From Halomonas binhaiensis (lineage in GTDB: Bacteria; Pseudomonadota; Gammaproteobacteria; Pseudomonadales; Halomonadaceae): 64,000 nt of DNA. The first letter of the stretch is position 1; the number at the start of each line of letters is the position of its first letter. The notes beneath the pieces are model-generated. The model saw nothing but the letters and a program-made list of their open reading frames with translations, ran no database searches and had not been told where the DNA came from. The position numbers and the translations under genes were made by a program. Location: positions 3,968,001 to 4,032,000 of the forward strand of contig NZ_CP038437.2 of the NCBI RefSeq assembly GCF_008329985.2. The letters are read 5' to 3'. Below are positions 45,315 to 53,954 of this stretch, one piece after another.

Positions 45315-45996
45315 AACTGCGCATCGTCTGCTGGTTCCAGGTCTCGAAGTGCTGATCCATCGCCTGGCGAGCCATCTCACGGTTGCGTGTCTTGACAGCA
45401 GCCACAATGGCGACATGGGTTTCGTTGGTCTTTTCCTGAGAAACAGGAGACTGGCGAGCCAGCACTCGGCGTTGATGAAGCACTTTCTTCAGCACCGATG
45501 AAAGCCCCTGAAAGATGATCAATATGGCCGGGTTCTTGGCCATGATGGCCAGCTGTTCATGGAACTCATAATCCGCCTGAAGCCCTTCCATCACATCCGT
45601 GGAGTTGACGATCTTGTCACATAGAGCTTCCAGGCGATCCAACTCATGATCCTGATGATTGACGGCAGCTGCCTGCACAATTTCCCGTTCAAACATTTCC
45701 CTGGCAGTTTCCAGATGATCCACGGAAATGTAATTGAGCTTTAGCGCCAGTTCAAAATACAGTTGGATAAAAACAGGCTCAGGCATTTTCAGGAAGGTAC
45801 CACTTCCTTGCCTGCGTTCGATAAACCCAAGACTGTGCAAGACAGAGAGAACGTTTCTCACTGAAGTCCTGTGCATATCGAAATGCTCACACAAGGCTCT
45901 CTCTGGAGGTAGCTTCAAACGACCATCTTTGGAGAGCTCGGAGACAGAAACAAACTCTTTTAGTCTGTCCAACAGATTCGGATCAATATCACTCAT
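45280..45996 (-). CDS. GntR-family regulator, FCD subfamily (UxuR/ExuR-like)
   Basis: A ~238-residue regulator: winged HTH (LPPERALCEHFDMHRTSVRNVLSVLHSLGFIERRQGSGTF) and a helical FCD domain (DHLETAREMFEREIVQAAAVNHQ..., DYEFHEQLAIMAKNP). The start at 45996 (MSDIDPNLLDRL) looks like the family N-terminus; an ATG at 46041 is the alternative. It is the last gene of the nine-gene minus-strand block, and the FCD-type operator at the head of that block (53530-53545) is its likely target. The ligand is probably a sugar acid from the pathway. Confidence 0.88.
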   Translation of the reverse strand: MSDIDPNLLDRLKEFVSVSELSKDGRLKLPPERALCEHFDMHRTSVRNVLSVLHSLGFIERRQGSGTFLKMPEPVFIQLYFELALKLNYISVDHLETAREMFEREIVQAAAVNHQDHELDRLEALCDKIVNSTDVMEGLQADYEFHEQLAIMAKNPAILIIFQGLSSVLKKVLHQRRVLARQSPVSQEKTNETHVAIVAAVKTRNREMARQAMDQHFETWNQQTMRSYSQVPSSLAEE

Positions 45997-46049
45997 ACCA
46001 TTATCCAATACTGCCCCTGGCGAGGCGCACAGTGGCAGCATAGCATTAC

Positions 46050-46808
46050 TCAGTGAATGTGCATGCCACCATTCACATCTATGGTAGCACCGGTGATATA
46101 GCCGGAAAGGTCAGACGCCAGAAACAGGAAAGCCTTGGCGACATCTTCCGGGGTGCCGAGGCGGTTGAGCGGAATACCTTCCAGAATCTTCTGTTTCATG
46201 GCGTCATCCAGCTTGCCCCCTGTGATATCCGTGGCGATCAGGCCTGGGGTCACGGAGTTGACGCGTATTCCATAAGCACCAAGCTCACGCGCCATGGCCT
46301 TGCCCAACCCCAGCATGCCAGCCTTGGCAGCGCTGTAGTGAGGCCCACCAAAGATCCCGCCTCCGCGCTGCGCAGAAACGGACGACGTATTGACAATGGA
46401 ACCGGATGCCTGATGTTTCATCTGCGGGGTAACAGCCTGAGACATGTAGAGCATCCCCCTCAGATTGACGTCAAGGATTTTATCATAATCCTGGGGCTGA
46501 ATTTCATCGAATTTCACAGGTTGGGTGATCCCCGCATTGTTGACCAGGACATCAATACGGCCAAATTTTTCCACTACGGCATCAGCCACCTTCTGGCAGT
46601 CTTCCTTGCTGGTGACATTACTTACCATGACAAGGCATCGGCCAGCTTCGAACAAAGCACGAACCTCATCACAAGCCTGTTCATTGACATCGGTAATCAC
46701 GATATTGGCGCCATGCTCATAGAACAATTTTGCGGTACGCAGACCAATGCCATTGATACCCGCCGCCCCAGTGACAATGCATACCTTATTTTCAAGCAAT
46801 TGTGACAT
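46050..46808 (-). CDS. Short-chain dehydrogenase/reductase (sugar or sugar-acid dehydrogenase)
   Basis: A ~252-residue classical SDR: TGAAGINGIGL (around 13-23), NNAGI, NTSSVSAQRGG, YSAAKAG and GLIATDITGG. The start at 46808 (MSQLLENKV) has AGGAG 8 bases upstream; the frame continues upstream into the neighbouring gene without homology. The Asn-Gly insertion in the glycine motif (GINGIGL) is also seen in some gluconate/glucose-type SDRs. It sits between the TIM-barrel gene and the GntR gene in the unassigned catabolic block. Confidence 0.88.
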   Translation of the reverse strand: MSQLLENKVCIVTGAAGINGIGLRTAKLFYEHGANIVITDVNEQACDEVRALFEAGRCLVMVSNVTSKEDCQKVADAVVEKFGRIDVLVNNAGITQPVKFDEIQPQDYDKILDVNLRGMLYMSQAVTPQMKHQASGSIVNTSSVSAQRGGGIFGGPHYSAAKAGMLGLGKAMARELGAYGIRVNSVTPGLIATDITGGKLDDAMKQKILEGIPLNRLGTPEDVAKAFLFLASDLSGYITGATIDVNGGMHIH

Positions 46809-46810
46809 TT

Positions 46811-47650
46811 TCATATCTCCTGATTTATATCGCTCACCCACTCAATAGAGTGTTTTATTTTGTCTTCTATCTCTGACATTGGCACACAGAAATCCAGGCG
46901 CCATGGTTGTGCATCCGCGTCACGCCTAAGACGAAAAGGAAGCTCCAGAGAAAATGGAATACTCCTACTGAACAGTTCCTTGACCAGCGGCGCCTCATCG
47001 ATGTCGCCCATTCCCAGAGAAGTAAAGACAATGCCGTCCTTCACTCTGGAACAGGACTTGATATGGAAATGGTCAACATCAGAGATTGCGGCAAGCGAAT
47101 CCGTCAATGGATCCAGGTCAGGACAGTGGGAAAGAAGGTTGCCTACATCGAAGTTGATTCCGAAACTTTCGGACGCCAAGCGCTGTATCATCGGGCGAAG
47201 ATCACTCGAGTTGTCGATCAGGTTTGCCACCCTGTTCCCCGGATTCTCCAGCAGAATGCGAATACCGTGGGCTCGTGCAATAGCAGCCAACTGGTCCGCC
47301 TGGGCCAGAAAAGTGTCGCTGGAAGCCATGGACGCTGCATTGGTGATCACATAGCGGGCACCCAGCTCGGCAGCAAACCGGCAACGCGCCTCCAGCCGCT
47401 GGCAGGCATTGCGCTCGCCAAGGTCGATGTGACCTGAAAAATACCGGCATTCCTGATCGTGGCGACGCATCTCCGCTTGCAGTTCACGTGCATAGGCGAC
47501 ACTGAGATCGTCATCGGTAAAGGCCTCGACATAACCTTCAATGAAAGCGACCTCGACCTGCCTGACGCCACAACGGGCCAATGACGGAAATATCTCTTCG
47601 AAAGCGTAGCCATCATAGGCTGCCGTACTGACAGACACGTAACTAGGCAT
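46811..47650 (-). CDS. Sugar phosphate isomerase/epimerase-like TIM-barrel protein
   Basis: A ~279-residue xylose-isomerase-like TIM-barrel protein. The ATG at 47650 (MPSYVSVSTAAYDGYAFEEIFP) was chosen because it follows GGAAGG and overlaps the stop of the upstream gene by eight bases, a coupling typical of this operon. Likely metal ligands appear in VEVAFIEGY, ILLENPGNRVANL, INFDVGNLLSH and DHFHIKSCSR, spaced as in tagatose/erythrulose-type epimerases and hydroxypyruvate isomerases. Substrate is unknown. Confidence 0.82.
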   Translation of the reverse strand: MPSYVSVSTAAYDGYAFEEIFPSLARCGVRQVEVAFIEGYVEAFTDDDLSVAYARELQAEMRRHDQECRYFSGHIDLGERNACQRLEARCRFAAELGARYVITNAASMASSDTFLAQADQLAAIARAHGIRILLENPGNRVANLIDNSSDLRPMIQRLASESFGINFDVGNLLSHCPDLDPLTDSLAAISDVDHFHIKSCSRVKDGIVFTSLGMGDIDEAPLVKELFSRSIPFSLELPFRLRRDADAQPWRLDFCVPMSEIEDKIKHSIEWVSDINQEI

Positions 47651-48593
47651 CACCTTCCCCAGCCTGAGCGGTTGCATCCGAATCCTGTTCATTCAACAAC
47701 TGCCCATTCAACAACTGATAAGTGCGAATGACCTGGCTGTCGTCGAGCCGGCCTTCACCACGCTCGGAAGAAGCGACAAACAATTGATAGGCGGACTGGG
47801 CCAGAGGCGTATAAGCCCGCGACTGCCTGGCGGCCTCGCAGACGATGCCAAGATCCTTGCAGAAGATATCGACGGCGCTGGTCACCTCACCAGGCGGCAG
47901 GATCATGCGCGGGCCGCGATCATTGATCATCCAGCTGGAGGCAGCAGAACCTCCGAGCATGCGCACCATCACATCCAGATCGAGACTATTCTTTTCGGCC
48001 AGTGCCAACGCTTCGGCCGCCACTGCAATATGCACACCACACAACAGCTGATTGACGGCCTTGAAGGCAGAGCCCTGCCCCACCCGATCACCGGCATGGA
48101 AGAGATCACGCCCCAGTACTTCAAAGGCTCGCTGGCAGGCGGCCAGGGCTTCGGGCTCACCCGCAGACATGATGGTCAGGCTCCCGGCCCTGGCTCCCAC
48201 AACACCGCCGGATACCGGCGCATCGACATAGTGCAGGTCGGTACGCAAGGTCTTGAGGTCGGCGTGAATAGCAGCAGCGTCTCCCGGCGCGATGGTCGAC
48301 ATCTGAATAATGCAGGCTCCGGGCTTCAGAGCTTCAGCCATGCCCTGGTCAAACAATAACTGCCGTACCTGATCGGCATTGACCACCATGATGAGCAGAG
48401 CATCCGCTTCGCCCAGGCGACGGACGGTATGCGTCAGCGCATCTTCATTTAATGACACATCACCATCGCGATAGAACACCTCGACACGACCAGCATCGAC
48501 ATCATAGGGCAGTACTTCGAAGCCCCCTTCCCGGAGGTTGGACGCCATGGGCCAACCCATGGCGCCAAGTCCGGCGAAGACAATCGTTTCCAT
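47643..48593 (-). CDS. NAD(P)-dependent beta-hydroxyacid dehydrogenase (LtnD-like)
   Basis: A 316-residue HIBADH-family enzyme: GLGAMG (8-13), substrate block DAPVSGGVVGARAGSLTIMSAG and catalytic region FKAVNQLLCGVHIAVAAEALAL. It resembles ltnD at 36823-37830 in length and motifs, so it could oxidise an aldonate such as threonate or an analogue. It follows the TRAP large-subunit gene by ten bases and is coupled to the TIM-barrel gene downstream. Confidence 0.89.
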   Translation of the reverse strand: METIVFAGLGAMGWPMASNLREGGFEVLPYDVDAGRVEVFYRDGDVSLNEDALTHTVRRLGEADALLIMVVNADQVRQLLFDQGMAEALKPGACIIQMSTIAPGDAAAIHADLKTLRTDLHYVDAPVSGGVVGARAGSLTIMSAGEPEALAACQRAFEVLGRDLFHAGDRVGQGSAFKAVNQLLCGVHIAVAAEALALAEKNSLDLDVMVRMLGGSAASSWMINDRGPRMILPPGEVTSAVDIFCKDLGIVCEAARQSRAYTPLAQSAYQLFVASSERGEGRLDDSQVIRTYQLLNGQLLNEQDSDATAQAGEGDA

Positions 48594-48603
48594 GTCAGCT
48601 TCC

Positions 48604-49863
48604 TCAGTAGATGATCAGGGCAGGAACGTAGGACACCAGCAGCAACACGATGAGAGCCACCAGATAGAACGGTACGAGCTCCTTGACCACCGTGCCAATC
48701 CGCTCCTTGGCAATAGCCGAGGCAACAAACAGCGTGGTTCCTATGGGCGGTGTGAACAGACCGATACTGAGGTTGACGCACATCATGATGCCCAGTTGCA
48801 CCAGGTCCAGGCCGATGGCATTGGCAATGGACACCAGGGTCGGGCCCAGCAGCAGAATGGCAGCCGGCAGGTCCAGGAACATACCGATGAACAGCAGCAA
48901 CAGGTTAATGGCCAGAATGATCAACAAGGGATGCTTGAGATACTCCACCGCCCAGTTGGCCACCGCTTGAGGGACGCCACCGGATGTCAGGATATAGCCG
49001 ATGATATTGGCCGCCGCGATGATCAGCATGACCACACCGGTGGTGATCACCGTATTGGTGAGAGCCGCCATGACCCGGGCACCAGTCAGGTCCCGATAGA
49101 GCAGTGAACTGACCACGATGGCGTATGCCACGGCGATGATGCTGACTTCCGTGGGCGTCGCAATACCGGCTCGCAGCAGCACCAGGATGAACACCGGCAT
49201 CATCAGGGCAGGCAAGGCACCGAGGATGGTCGAACACACCTGGGCCCGAGTGTATTTCATCTGCAGGCGTGGAAAGCCCCTGCGCTTGCCGGTGAAGTAA
49301 CAGGCCGCCATCATGCCGAAGGCCAGCAGCAGCGCCGGTATCACGGCCGCGATGAACAGCGAGGCAATCGAAGAGTTCGATACCACCGCGAACAGGATCA
49401 AAGGAATCGAAGGCGGCATCAGTCCGGCAATCACCGATGAAGAAGACGTCACTGCCGCACCAAAGGCGCCTGGATAACCTTCCTTCTTCTGCCACGGAAT
49501 CAACATTGAGCCCAGCGCAGAAGCCTCGGCAACAGATGAGCCGGATACACCACCGAAGATGGTGGAACCAACGACGGAGACCTGCCCCAGGCCACCGTGA
49601 TACTTGCCGACCAGCATCGAAGCCAGGCCAACCAGCTTCTGCCCCAGCTTGCCGGACATCATCAGGCTGCCGGAGAGGATGAAAAAGGGAATGGCAAGCA
49701 AGGGAAAGCTTTGCGTCGGCTGAAAGATCTTCATGACCGCCATGCTGGATGGCAGGGAGCCAAACACGGAAAGTGCCGCCCAACCACTGATGACCAGGGA
49801 GTACCCCACCGGCATGGCCAACAGCATGAAGATGATGAAGCCAAGCAACATATTGATGGTCAT
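48604..49863 (-). CDS. dctM: TRAP transporter large permease subunit (DctM family), second system
   Basis: A ~419-residue permease. Start at ATG 49863 (MTINMLLGFIIFMLLAMPVGYSL) with GAGGAAGGG upstream; the longer frame to 49983 lies inside the small-subunit gene. Family segments: FPLLAIPFFILSGSLMMSGKLGQKLVGLASML, GVSGSSVAEASALGSMLIP, SSSVIAGLMPPSIPLILFAV. Its start overlaps the small-subunit stop by four bases. It belongs to the block with the split transketolase. Confidence 0.93.
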   Translation of the reverse strand: MTINMLLGFIIFMLLAMPVGYSLVISGWAALSVFGSLPSSMAVMKIFQPTQSFPLLAIPFFILSGSLMMSGKLGQKLVGLASMLVGKYHGGLGQVSVVGSTIFGGVSGSSVAEASALGSMLIPWQKKEGYPGAFGAAVTSSSSVIAGLMPPSIPLILFAVVSNSSIASLFIAAVIPALLLAFGMMAACYFTGKRRGFPRLQMKYTRAQVCSTILGALPALMMPVFILVLLRAGIATPTEVSIIAVAYAIVVSSLLYRDLTGARVMAALTNTVITTGVVMLIIAAANIIGYILTSGGVPQAVANWAVEYLKHPLLIILAINLLLLFIGMFLDLPAAILLLGPTLVSIANAIGLDLVQLGIMMCVNLSIGLFTPPIGTTLFVASAIAKERIGTVVKELVPFYLVALIVLLLVSYVPALIIY

Positions 49864-50414
49864 AGCCCTTCCTCCCCATGGGATACCTGGGACTCGGAGT
49901 GCCCGGTCAGCAGCAACCCAATGTTGATCAACGCCACCAAGGCCAAGGCAGCAAAGCCGATCACCACCGACCAGTACGCCCACGACATGGCAATATGCGT
50001 GATGGGCAAGCGCTGGCCGCCAGCGATCTCAATGACATTCAGCCCATGGAAGGCCATGGTCGAGAAGGCCACCAGCGCCAGGCCATCAACGGCCAGGGTC
50101 ACGAGCAGCTTCATCGATGCCGGCAGGCGCGCAATCACGATCTCGACGCCGATGTGCTCATTTCTGGCAGCGGCCGCGACAATGCCGCACATGGTCAACC
50201 ACGGGAAAAACAGATTGGGAACCTCGGCCACCCAGCCCAGGTTGGTCGACAGCACATATCTCACGATCACTCCGGCCATGAGTGCCAGGAACATGACCAC
50301 AATAGAGACGATGGCACCCCATCTGGCGACCTGATAGATCAGTTGTTTCGAGCCCAGCATCAGTGAAGCGACCGCAGCCACTTCACTGATGCGGCTCTCC
50401 TCGGAGAGCTTCAT
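49860..50414 (-). CDS. dctQ: TRAP transporter small permease subunit (DctQ family), second system
   Basis: A ~184-residue four-helix membrane protein with the DctQ segment GWVAEVPNLFFPWLTMCGIVAAAARNEHIGVEIV. The ATG at 50414 is preferred because GGGAGG lies 8 bases upstream; a GTG at 50447 would overlap the end of the dctP gene. It begins 16 bases after the dctP stop. Confidence 0.9.
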   Translation of the reverse strand: MKLSEESRISEVAAVASLMLGSKQLIYQVARWGAIVSIVVMFLALMAGVIVRYVLSTNLGWVAEVPNLFFPWLTMCGIVAAAARNEHIGVEIVIARLPASMKLLVTLAVDGLALVAFSTMAFHGLNVIEIAGGQRLPITHIAMSWAYWSVVIGFAALALVALINIGLLLTGHSESQVSHGEEGL

Positions 50415-50430
50415 CACTGCCACCTCCCGC

Positions 50431-51408
50431 TCACTGAGCGTCACCACGGGCTTCCTTCACGACCAGGTCGACGAGTTCTGGATACTTCTCACGCCAGGCG
50501 TCATACACACCAGCAGTCGCCTCGACAAAAGCGGGCTTATCGATGTCATTGAACTTGACCCCAGTCTCTTCCATCTTGCCGCGAAGCTCTTCATCCGCCG
50601 CGAGCGATGCCTGGCGATTGAATTCCCCTGCCTGCTCAGCAGCGTCCACAATCACTGCCTGGTACTCAGGGGATAGGGTGTCCCATACCATCTTGCTCAT
50701 GAGCACCGGGGTGGACTCATACTTATGCCCCGTCATGGAGATGTATTTCTGTACCTCATGCAGTTTGGATGAATAGATATTCATCAGTGGATTTTCCTGG
50801 CCATCCACCACACCCTGCTGCAGAGCGATATATAACTCGGAAAAATTCATGGGTGTTGGATTGGCACCCAGAGACTCGAAGATATCCACTGTCATTTCAT
50901 CTGGTGGAGTGCGGATCTTGAGTCCTTTCAGGTCTCTCGGTTCATTGATAGGGTGTTTGTTATTACTGACGTTTCGGATGCCATTATCCCAAAGTGCCAG
51001 TAACACCAGGCCCTTTTCTTCAGCCATCTTTTTCAGCTCATCTCCGACTTCTCCATCCATGACTCGCCACGCATCCGGCAGGGAGTCAAACAGAAAAGGC
51101 AGGCCGAGAACTGCAAACTGCGGGACCACTGAGGATGTCGTTCCCTGGGAATTGGCACTGAATGCCAAGGTTCCCAGACGCATCTGGGTCAGCGCTTCTA
51201 CATCATCTCCATATTGCGCATTCCCTCCCACATCAATCTTGATCTCGCCATTGGTTCCTTCTTCCACCAATTGGGCGAACTTCTCGGAGGCCTCCCACTT
51301 AGGGTTTCCTTCAGCGGCATTGTGCGCCATTTGAAACGTCTGGGCTGCAAATGCTGATGAACCGACAAGCACTGAGCTGGCAATTAACATACTGCTGATC
51401 AATTTCAT
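50431..51408 (-). CDS. dctP: TRAP transporter substrate-binding protein (DctP family), second system
   Basis: A 325-residue periplasmic receptor with signal peptide MKLISSMLIASSVLVGSSAFA. The ligand-contacting stretch reads LKIRTPPDEMTVDIFESLGANPTPMNFSELYIALQQGVVDGQENP, which keeps the Arg used to bind a carboxylate. This implies the imported compound is an acid, for example an aldonate or uronate. It has its own 236-base upstream gap after the transketolase gene, so an internal promoter is possible there. Confidence 0.92.
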   Translation of the reverse strand: MKLISSMLIASSVLVGSSAFAAQTFQMAHNAAEGNPKWEASEKFAQLVEEGTNGEIKIDVGGNAQYGDDVEALTQMRLGTLAFSANSQGTTSSVVPQFAVLGLPFLFDSLPDAWRVMDGEVGDELKKMAEEKGLVLLALWDNGIRNVSNNKHPINEPRDLKGLKIRTPPDEMTVDIFESLGANPTPMNFSELYIALQQGVVDGQENPLMNIYSSKLHEVQKYISMTGHKYESTPVLMSKMVWDTLSPEYQAVIVDAAEQAGEFNRQASLAADEELRGKMEETGVKFNDIDKPAFVEATAGVYDAWREKYPELVDLVVKEARGDAQ

Positions 51409-51644
51409 GACAGTAGCTCCTATTTTCCACTGCTCTTGTATATTTATTCTTGAATATCGATCTTAAACACCCACTTACCACCTACAAAAAATCAAACCGC
51501 CTACAGATAAAACACTTCAGATTTAAAACAAGACAACAATTTCGCAGAAAGCACATCACCTATAAGTTCAACACACCATTTACCCTTCTCAACTTACCTC
51601 TAACCGATTACAGCCCGACATTTCACAAAAGCCTGATACAAGCT
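51409..51644. other. AT-rich spacer between the split transketolase and TRAP genes
   Basis: A 236-base low-GC spacer inside the nine-gene block. No gene, strong hairpin or FCD-type operator is visible. It may contain an internal promoter or a cleavage site that sets different expression of transporter and enzyme genes. Confidence 0.4.
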
Positions 51645-52643
51645 CTATCCTCTAACGGAGGCTTCCACTCTTTTCACGACTTCCTTTGTAGAAATTCCGT
51701 AGCGGTCGTGAAGCGTGGGTAAGGCACCGGCTTCCAGGAACTCATCCGGCAACCCAATCTGTTCGAGATTTGCGTTGAGCTTGCTGCGCATCAGCAGCGC
51801 GGCAACAGACTCTCCCAGGCCGCCTACCACGGAATGGTTCTCTGCAACGAAGACAGGCTTGCCACTGTGACGGCGCACTTCATCCACAATTGTCTGCCCA
51901 TCCAGAGGCTTGATGGTCGGGCAGTGAACCACCGTTACCTTGATGCCCTTTTCCAACAACTCATCCGCAGCTTCCACGGCACGCATGGTCATGAGGCCGG
52001 ATGAAATGATCAGCGCATCCCCGCCATCAATCAGGCGCTTGGCCTTGCCAATTTCGAAGCGATAGTCATCGAAACGATCCAGAACATTGGGCACCTTTCC
52101 GCGCAGCAAGCGCATGTAGACAGGCCCATCGAACTCGACCATGGCAGCGACCGATTGCTGAATATCAATCGCGTCACAGGGGTCAATGATGGTCAGGTTA
52201 GGCATGCCGCGGAAAATGGCGATATCTTCCGTCGCCTGGTGGCTCGGTCCATAGCCAGTGGTCAGGCCTGGCAATGCACAGACGATCTTGACGTTGAGGC
52301 GCTCTTCAGCAATCGCCATGCAGATGAAGTCGTAGGCGCGACGAGAAGCAAACACGCTGTAGGTCGTGAGGAACGGAATAAAGCCTTCACGAGCCATGCC
52401 CGCGCCAGCGCTCATCAGCAGCTGCTCTGCCATGCCCATCTGATAGAAGCGCTCAGGAAACTCCTGGGCGAAAATATGCAAGTCGGTATATTTGCCCAGG
52501 TCCGCTGTCATCCCGACAATCTTGTCGTTATCGCGCGCGGCTTCCACCAACGCATGCCCGAATGGAGCCGATGTCGTCGGCTGCCCTTCTGCGGCAATGG
52601 ATGCAATCATTGCCGAAGTTTTCAGTTTCTTCTTGGCCGCCAT
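51645..52643 (-). CDS. Transketolase C-terminal subunit (split transketolase)
   Basis: A ~332-residue protein equivalent to the central pyrimidine-binding and C-terminal domains of transketolase. ATG 52643 has GAGGAG upstream; the frame extends to 52703 only by overlapping the partner gene. Conserved elements: MTADLGKYTDL, FYQMGMAEQLLMSAGAGMAREGFIPF (with the catalytic Glu contacting thiamine diphosphate), GPSHQATEDIAIFRGMPN and HSVVGGLGESVA. It pairs with the N-terminal subunit encoded just upstream. Split transketolases often act on unusual ketoses in dedicated pathways. Confidence 0.91.
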   Translation of the reverse strand: MAAKKKLKTSAMIASIAAEGQPTTSAPFGHALVEAARDNDKIVGMTADLGKYTDLHIFAQEFPERFYQMGMAEQLLMSAGAGMAREGFIPFLTTYSVFASRRAYDFICMAIAEERLNVKIVCALPGLTTGYGPSHQATEDIAIFRGMPNLTIIDPCDAIDIQQSVAAMVEFDGPVYMRLLRGKVPNVLDRFDDYRFEIGKAKRLIDGGDALIISSGLMTMRAVEAADELLEKGIKVTVVHCPTIKPLDGQTIVDEVRRHSGKPVFVAENHSVVGGLGESVAALLMRSKLNANLEQIGLPDEFLEAGALPTLHDRYGISTKEVVKRVEASVRG

Positions 52644-52654
52644 CTCTGCTCTCC

Positions 52655-53515
52655 TCACTTGATCCCGTAGACTTCGTCCAGCTGCTCCAGCGCCAGGCTC
52701 CACTCGTTTTCATCCACACGAATGAAGTGCGTCTTGTCACGAGTTTCGAGCAGCGGTACGCCACACCCCATCAAGGTGTCGCAGATAATGACGCGGGGCT
52801 TGTCGGACGAACTGCCAATGGCAGCACTGAAGGCGTGCATCAAGGCGCCAAGATCGTTGCCATCCACGCGCCAGGTTTCCCAACCGAAAGCGGCCCATTT
52901 ATCGGCAATCGGCTCGTAGTTGAGCACTGTCGAGGACTTGTCATCGGCCTGCTGATCATTCACATCGACAATGGCGATGAGGTTGTTCAGCTGCCAATGG
53001 CCAGCGGAAGCCGCCGCCTCCCAGGTAGAGCCCTCGTTGAGCTCGCCATCCGACAGCAGGTTGTAGACCAGTGAGGTGCTGTTCTTGCGCTTCAGCCCCA
53101 GCGCCATCCCTACCCCGATGCCCAGGCCATGCCCCAGAGACCCACCGGTGATCTCCATGCCAGGGGTATAAGCTGCCATGCCTGACATGGGCAGGATGCT
53201 GTCGTCACTGCCGTAGTTCTCGATTTCGCTCTCACTGATGATTCCCGCTTCAATCAATGCGGCATACAGCGCAATGGCGTAATGGCCGATGGACAGCAGA
53301 AAGCGATCACGGCCTTCCCACTCAGGGTCATCGGCCTTGAACTTGAGCGCCTGAAAATAGGCAACGGCCAACACATCAGCCACACCCAGCGCCTGGCCGA
53401 CATAGCCCTGCCCCTGAACCTCTCCCATCAGCAGCGCATTGCGCCGAATGCGATAGGCATGCTGCTTCAGCTTTTCAATGTCCTTGGCGTCACTATCTGA
53501 CAACGAGGCATTCAT
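52655..53515 (-). CDS. Transketolase N-terminal subunit (split transketolase)
   Basis: A ~286-residue protein equivalent to the thiamine-diphosphate-binding N-terminal domain. ATG 53515 (MNASLSDSDAKD) has AGAGGG upstream; the frame to 53581 has no homology and would include the operator. Motifs: QGYVGQALGVADVLA, SIGHYAIALYAAL, ITGGSLGHGLGIGVGMA, and the Mg/ThDP motif SDGELNEG...IVDVNDQQ. First gene of the nine-gene block. The FCD-type palindrome 53530-53545 lies within its leader or promoter. Confidence 0.91.
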   Translation of the reverse strand: MNASLSDSDAKDIEKLKQHAYRIRRNALLMGEVQGQGYVGQALGVADVLAVAYFQALKFKADDPEWEGRDRFLLSIGHYAIALYAALIEAGIISESEIENYGSDDSILPMSGMAAYTPGMEITGGSLGHGLGIGVGMALGLKRKNSTSLVYNLLSDGELNEGSTWEAAASAGHWQLNNLIAIVDVNDQQADDKSSTVLNYEPIADKWAAFGWETWRVDGNDLGALMHAFSAAIGSSSDKPRVIICDTLMGCGVPLLETRDKTHFIRVDENEWSLALEQLDEVYGIK

Positions 53516-53529
53516 TGGACATCCCTCTA

Positions 53530-53545
53530 AATTGGTTGACCAATT
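53530..53545. promoter_or_regulatory. UxuR/ExuR-like FCD operator at the head of the split-transketolase operon
   Basis: AATTGGTTGACCAATT: 7-bp perfect arms around TG. The arms TTGGT...ACCAA match the consensus recognised by FCD-type GntR regulators such as UxuR/ExuR (ATTGGT-N2-ACCAAT). It lies 15 bases upstream of the transketolase start codon. A related partial site, TGTTGACCAATC, occurs at 53691-53702. Confidence 0.75.
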
Positions 53546-53852
53546 CAAGGTAGCCTCGTTGAGGGAAATTAAAAATGCCACTTTGGTCTATGCACAACGA
53601 ACACACTAACAACATGTTTTTATTATAAATTCTTGCAAAAATCCCTTTTATTTCAATAGAAAGCACATTCACTGAAGATAGAAATAAATTTGTTGACCAA
53701 TCAGATCAACTCACACGAAACAGGCGGATACGCTGCGTGCTCACTGCTCAGCAACCGGCGATGCGCACGGACGCACGAACAGCAAAAAGCGCACCAAAAC
53801 CAACAACGGGAAGGCCGGGAAGATCAACAAAAGGAAGGGAAAGAAAAACAAA

Positions 53853-53871
53853 AGCCACCTGAGCGGTGGCT
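53853..53871 (-). terminator. Rho-independent terminator of the helical-repeat protein gene
   Basis: On the minus strand a 7-bp stem (AGCCACC with GGTGGCT, 53853-53859 and 53865-53871) with a 5-base loop is followed by TTTGTTTTTC (complement of 53843-53852). It lies about 84 bases after the stop of the 53955-55628 gene. The rest of 53546-53954 holds the promoter region of the transketolase block and no convincing gene. Confidence 0.8.
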
Positions 53872-53954
53872 GGATGCTGGCAAGCAGCGCCTATCATCGA
53901 CAGTGCTGCCCAGAGGGGCTAGAGCCTATGTTTCATCATTATCCCGGACGGATC

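Noticed and set aside
45280..53515. Assignment of the nine-gene block to D-apiose/apulose or sulfoquinovose transketolase pathways
   Set aside because: Those pathways need a sugar kinase or organosulfur genes and different isomerases. Only the split transketolase is shared, so I left the substrate open.
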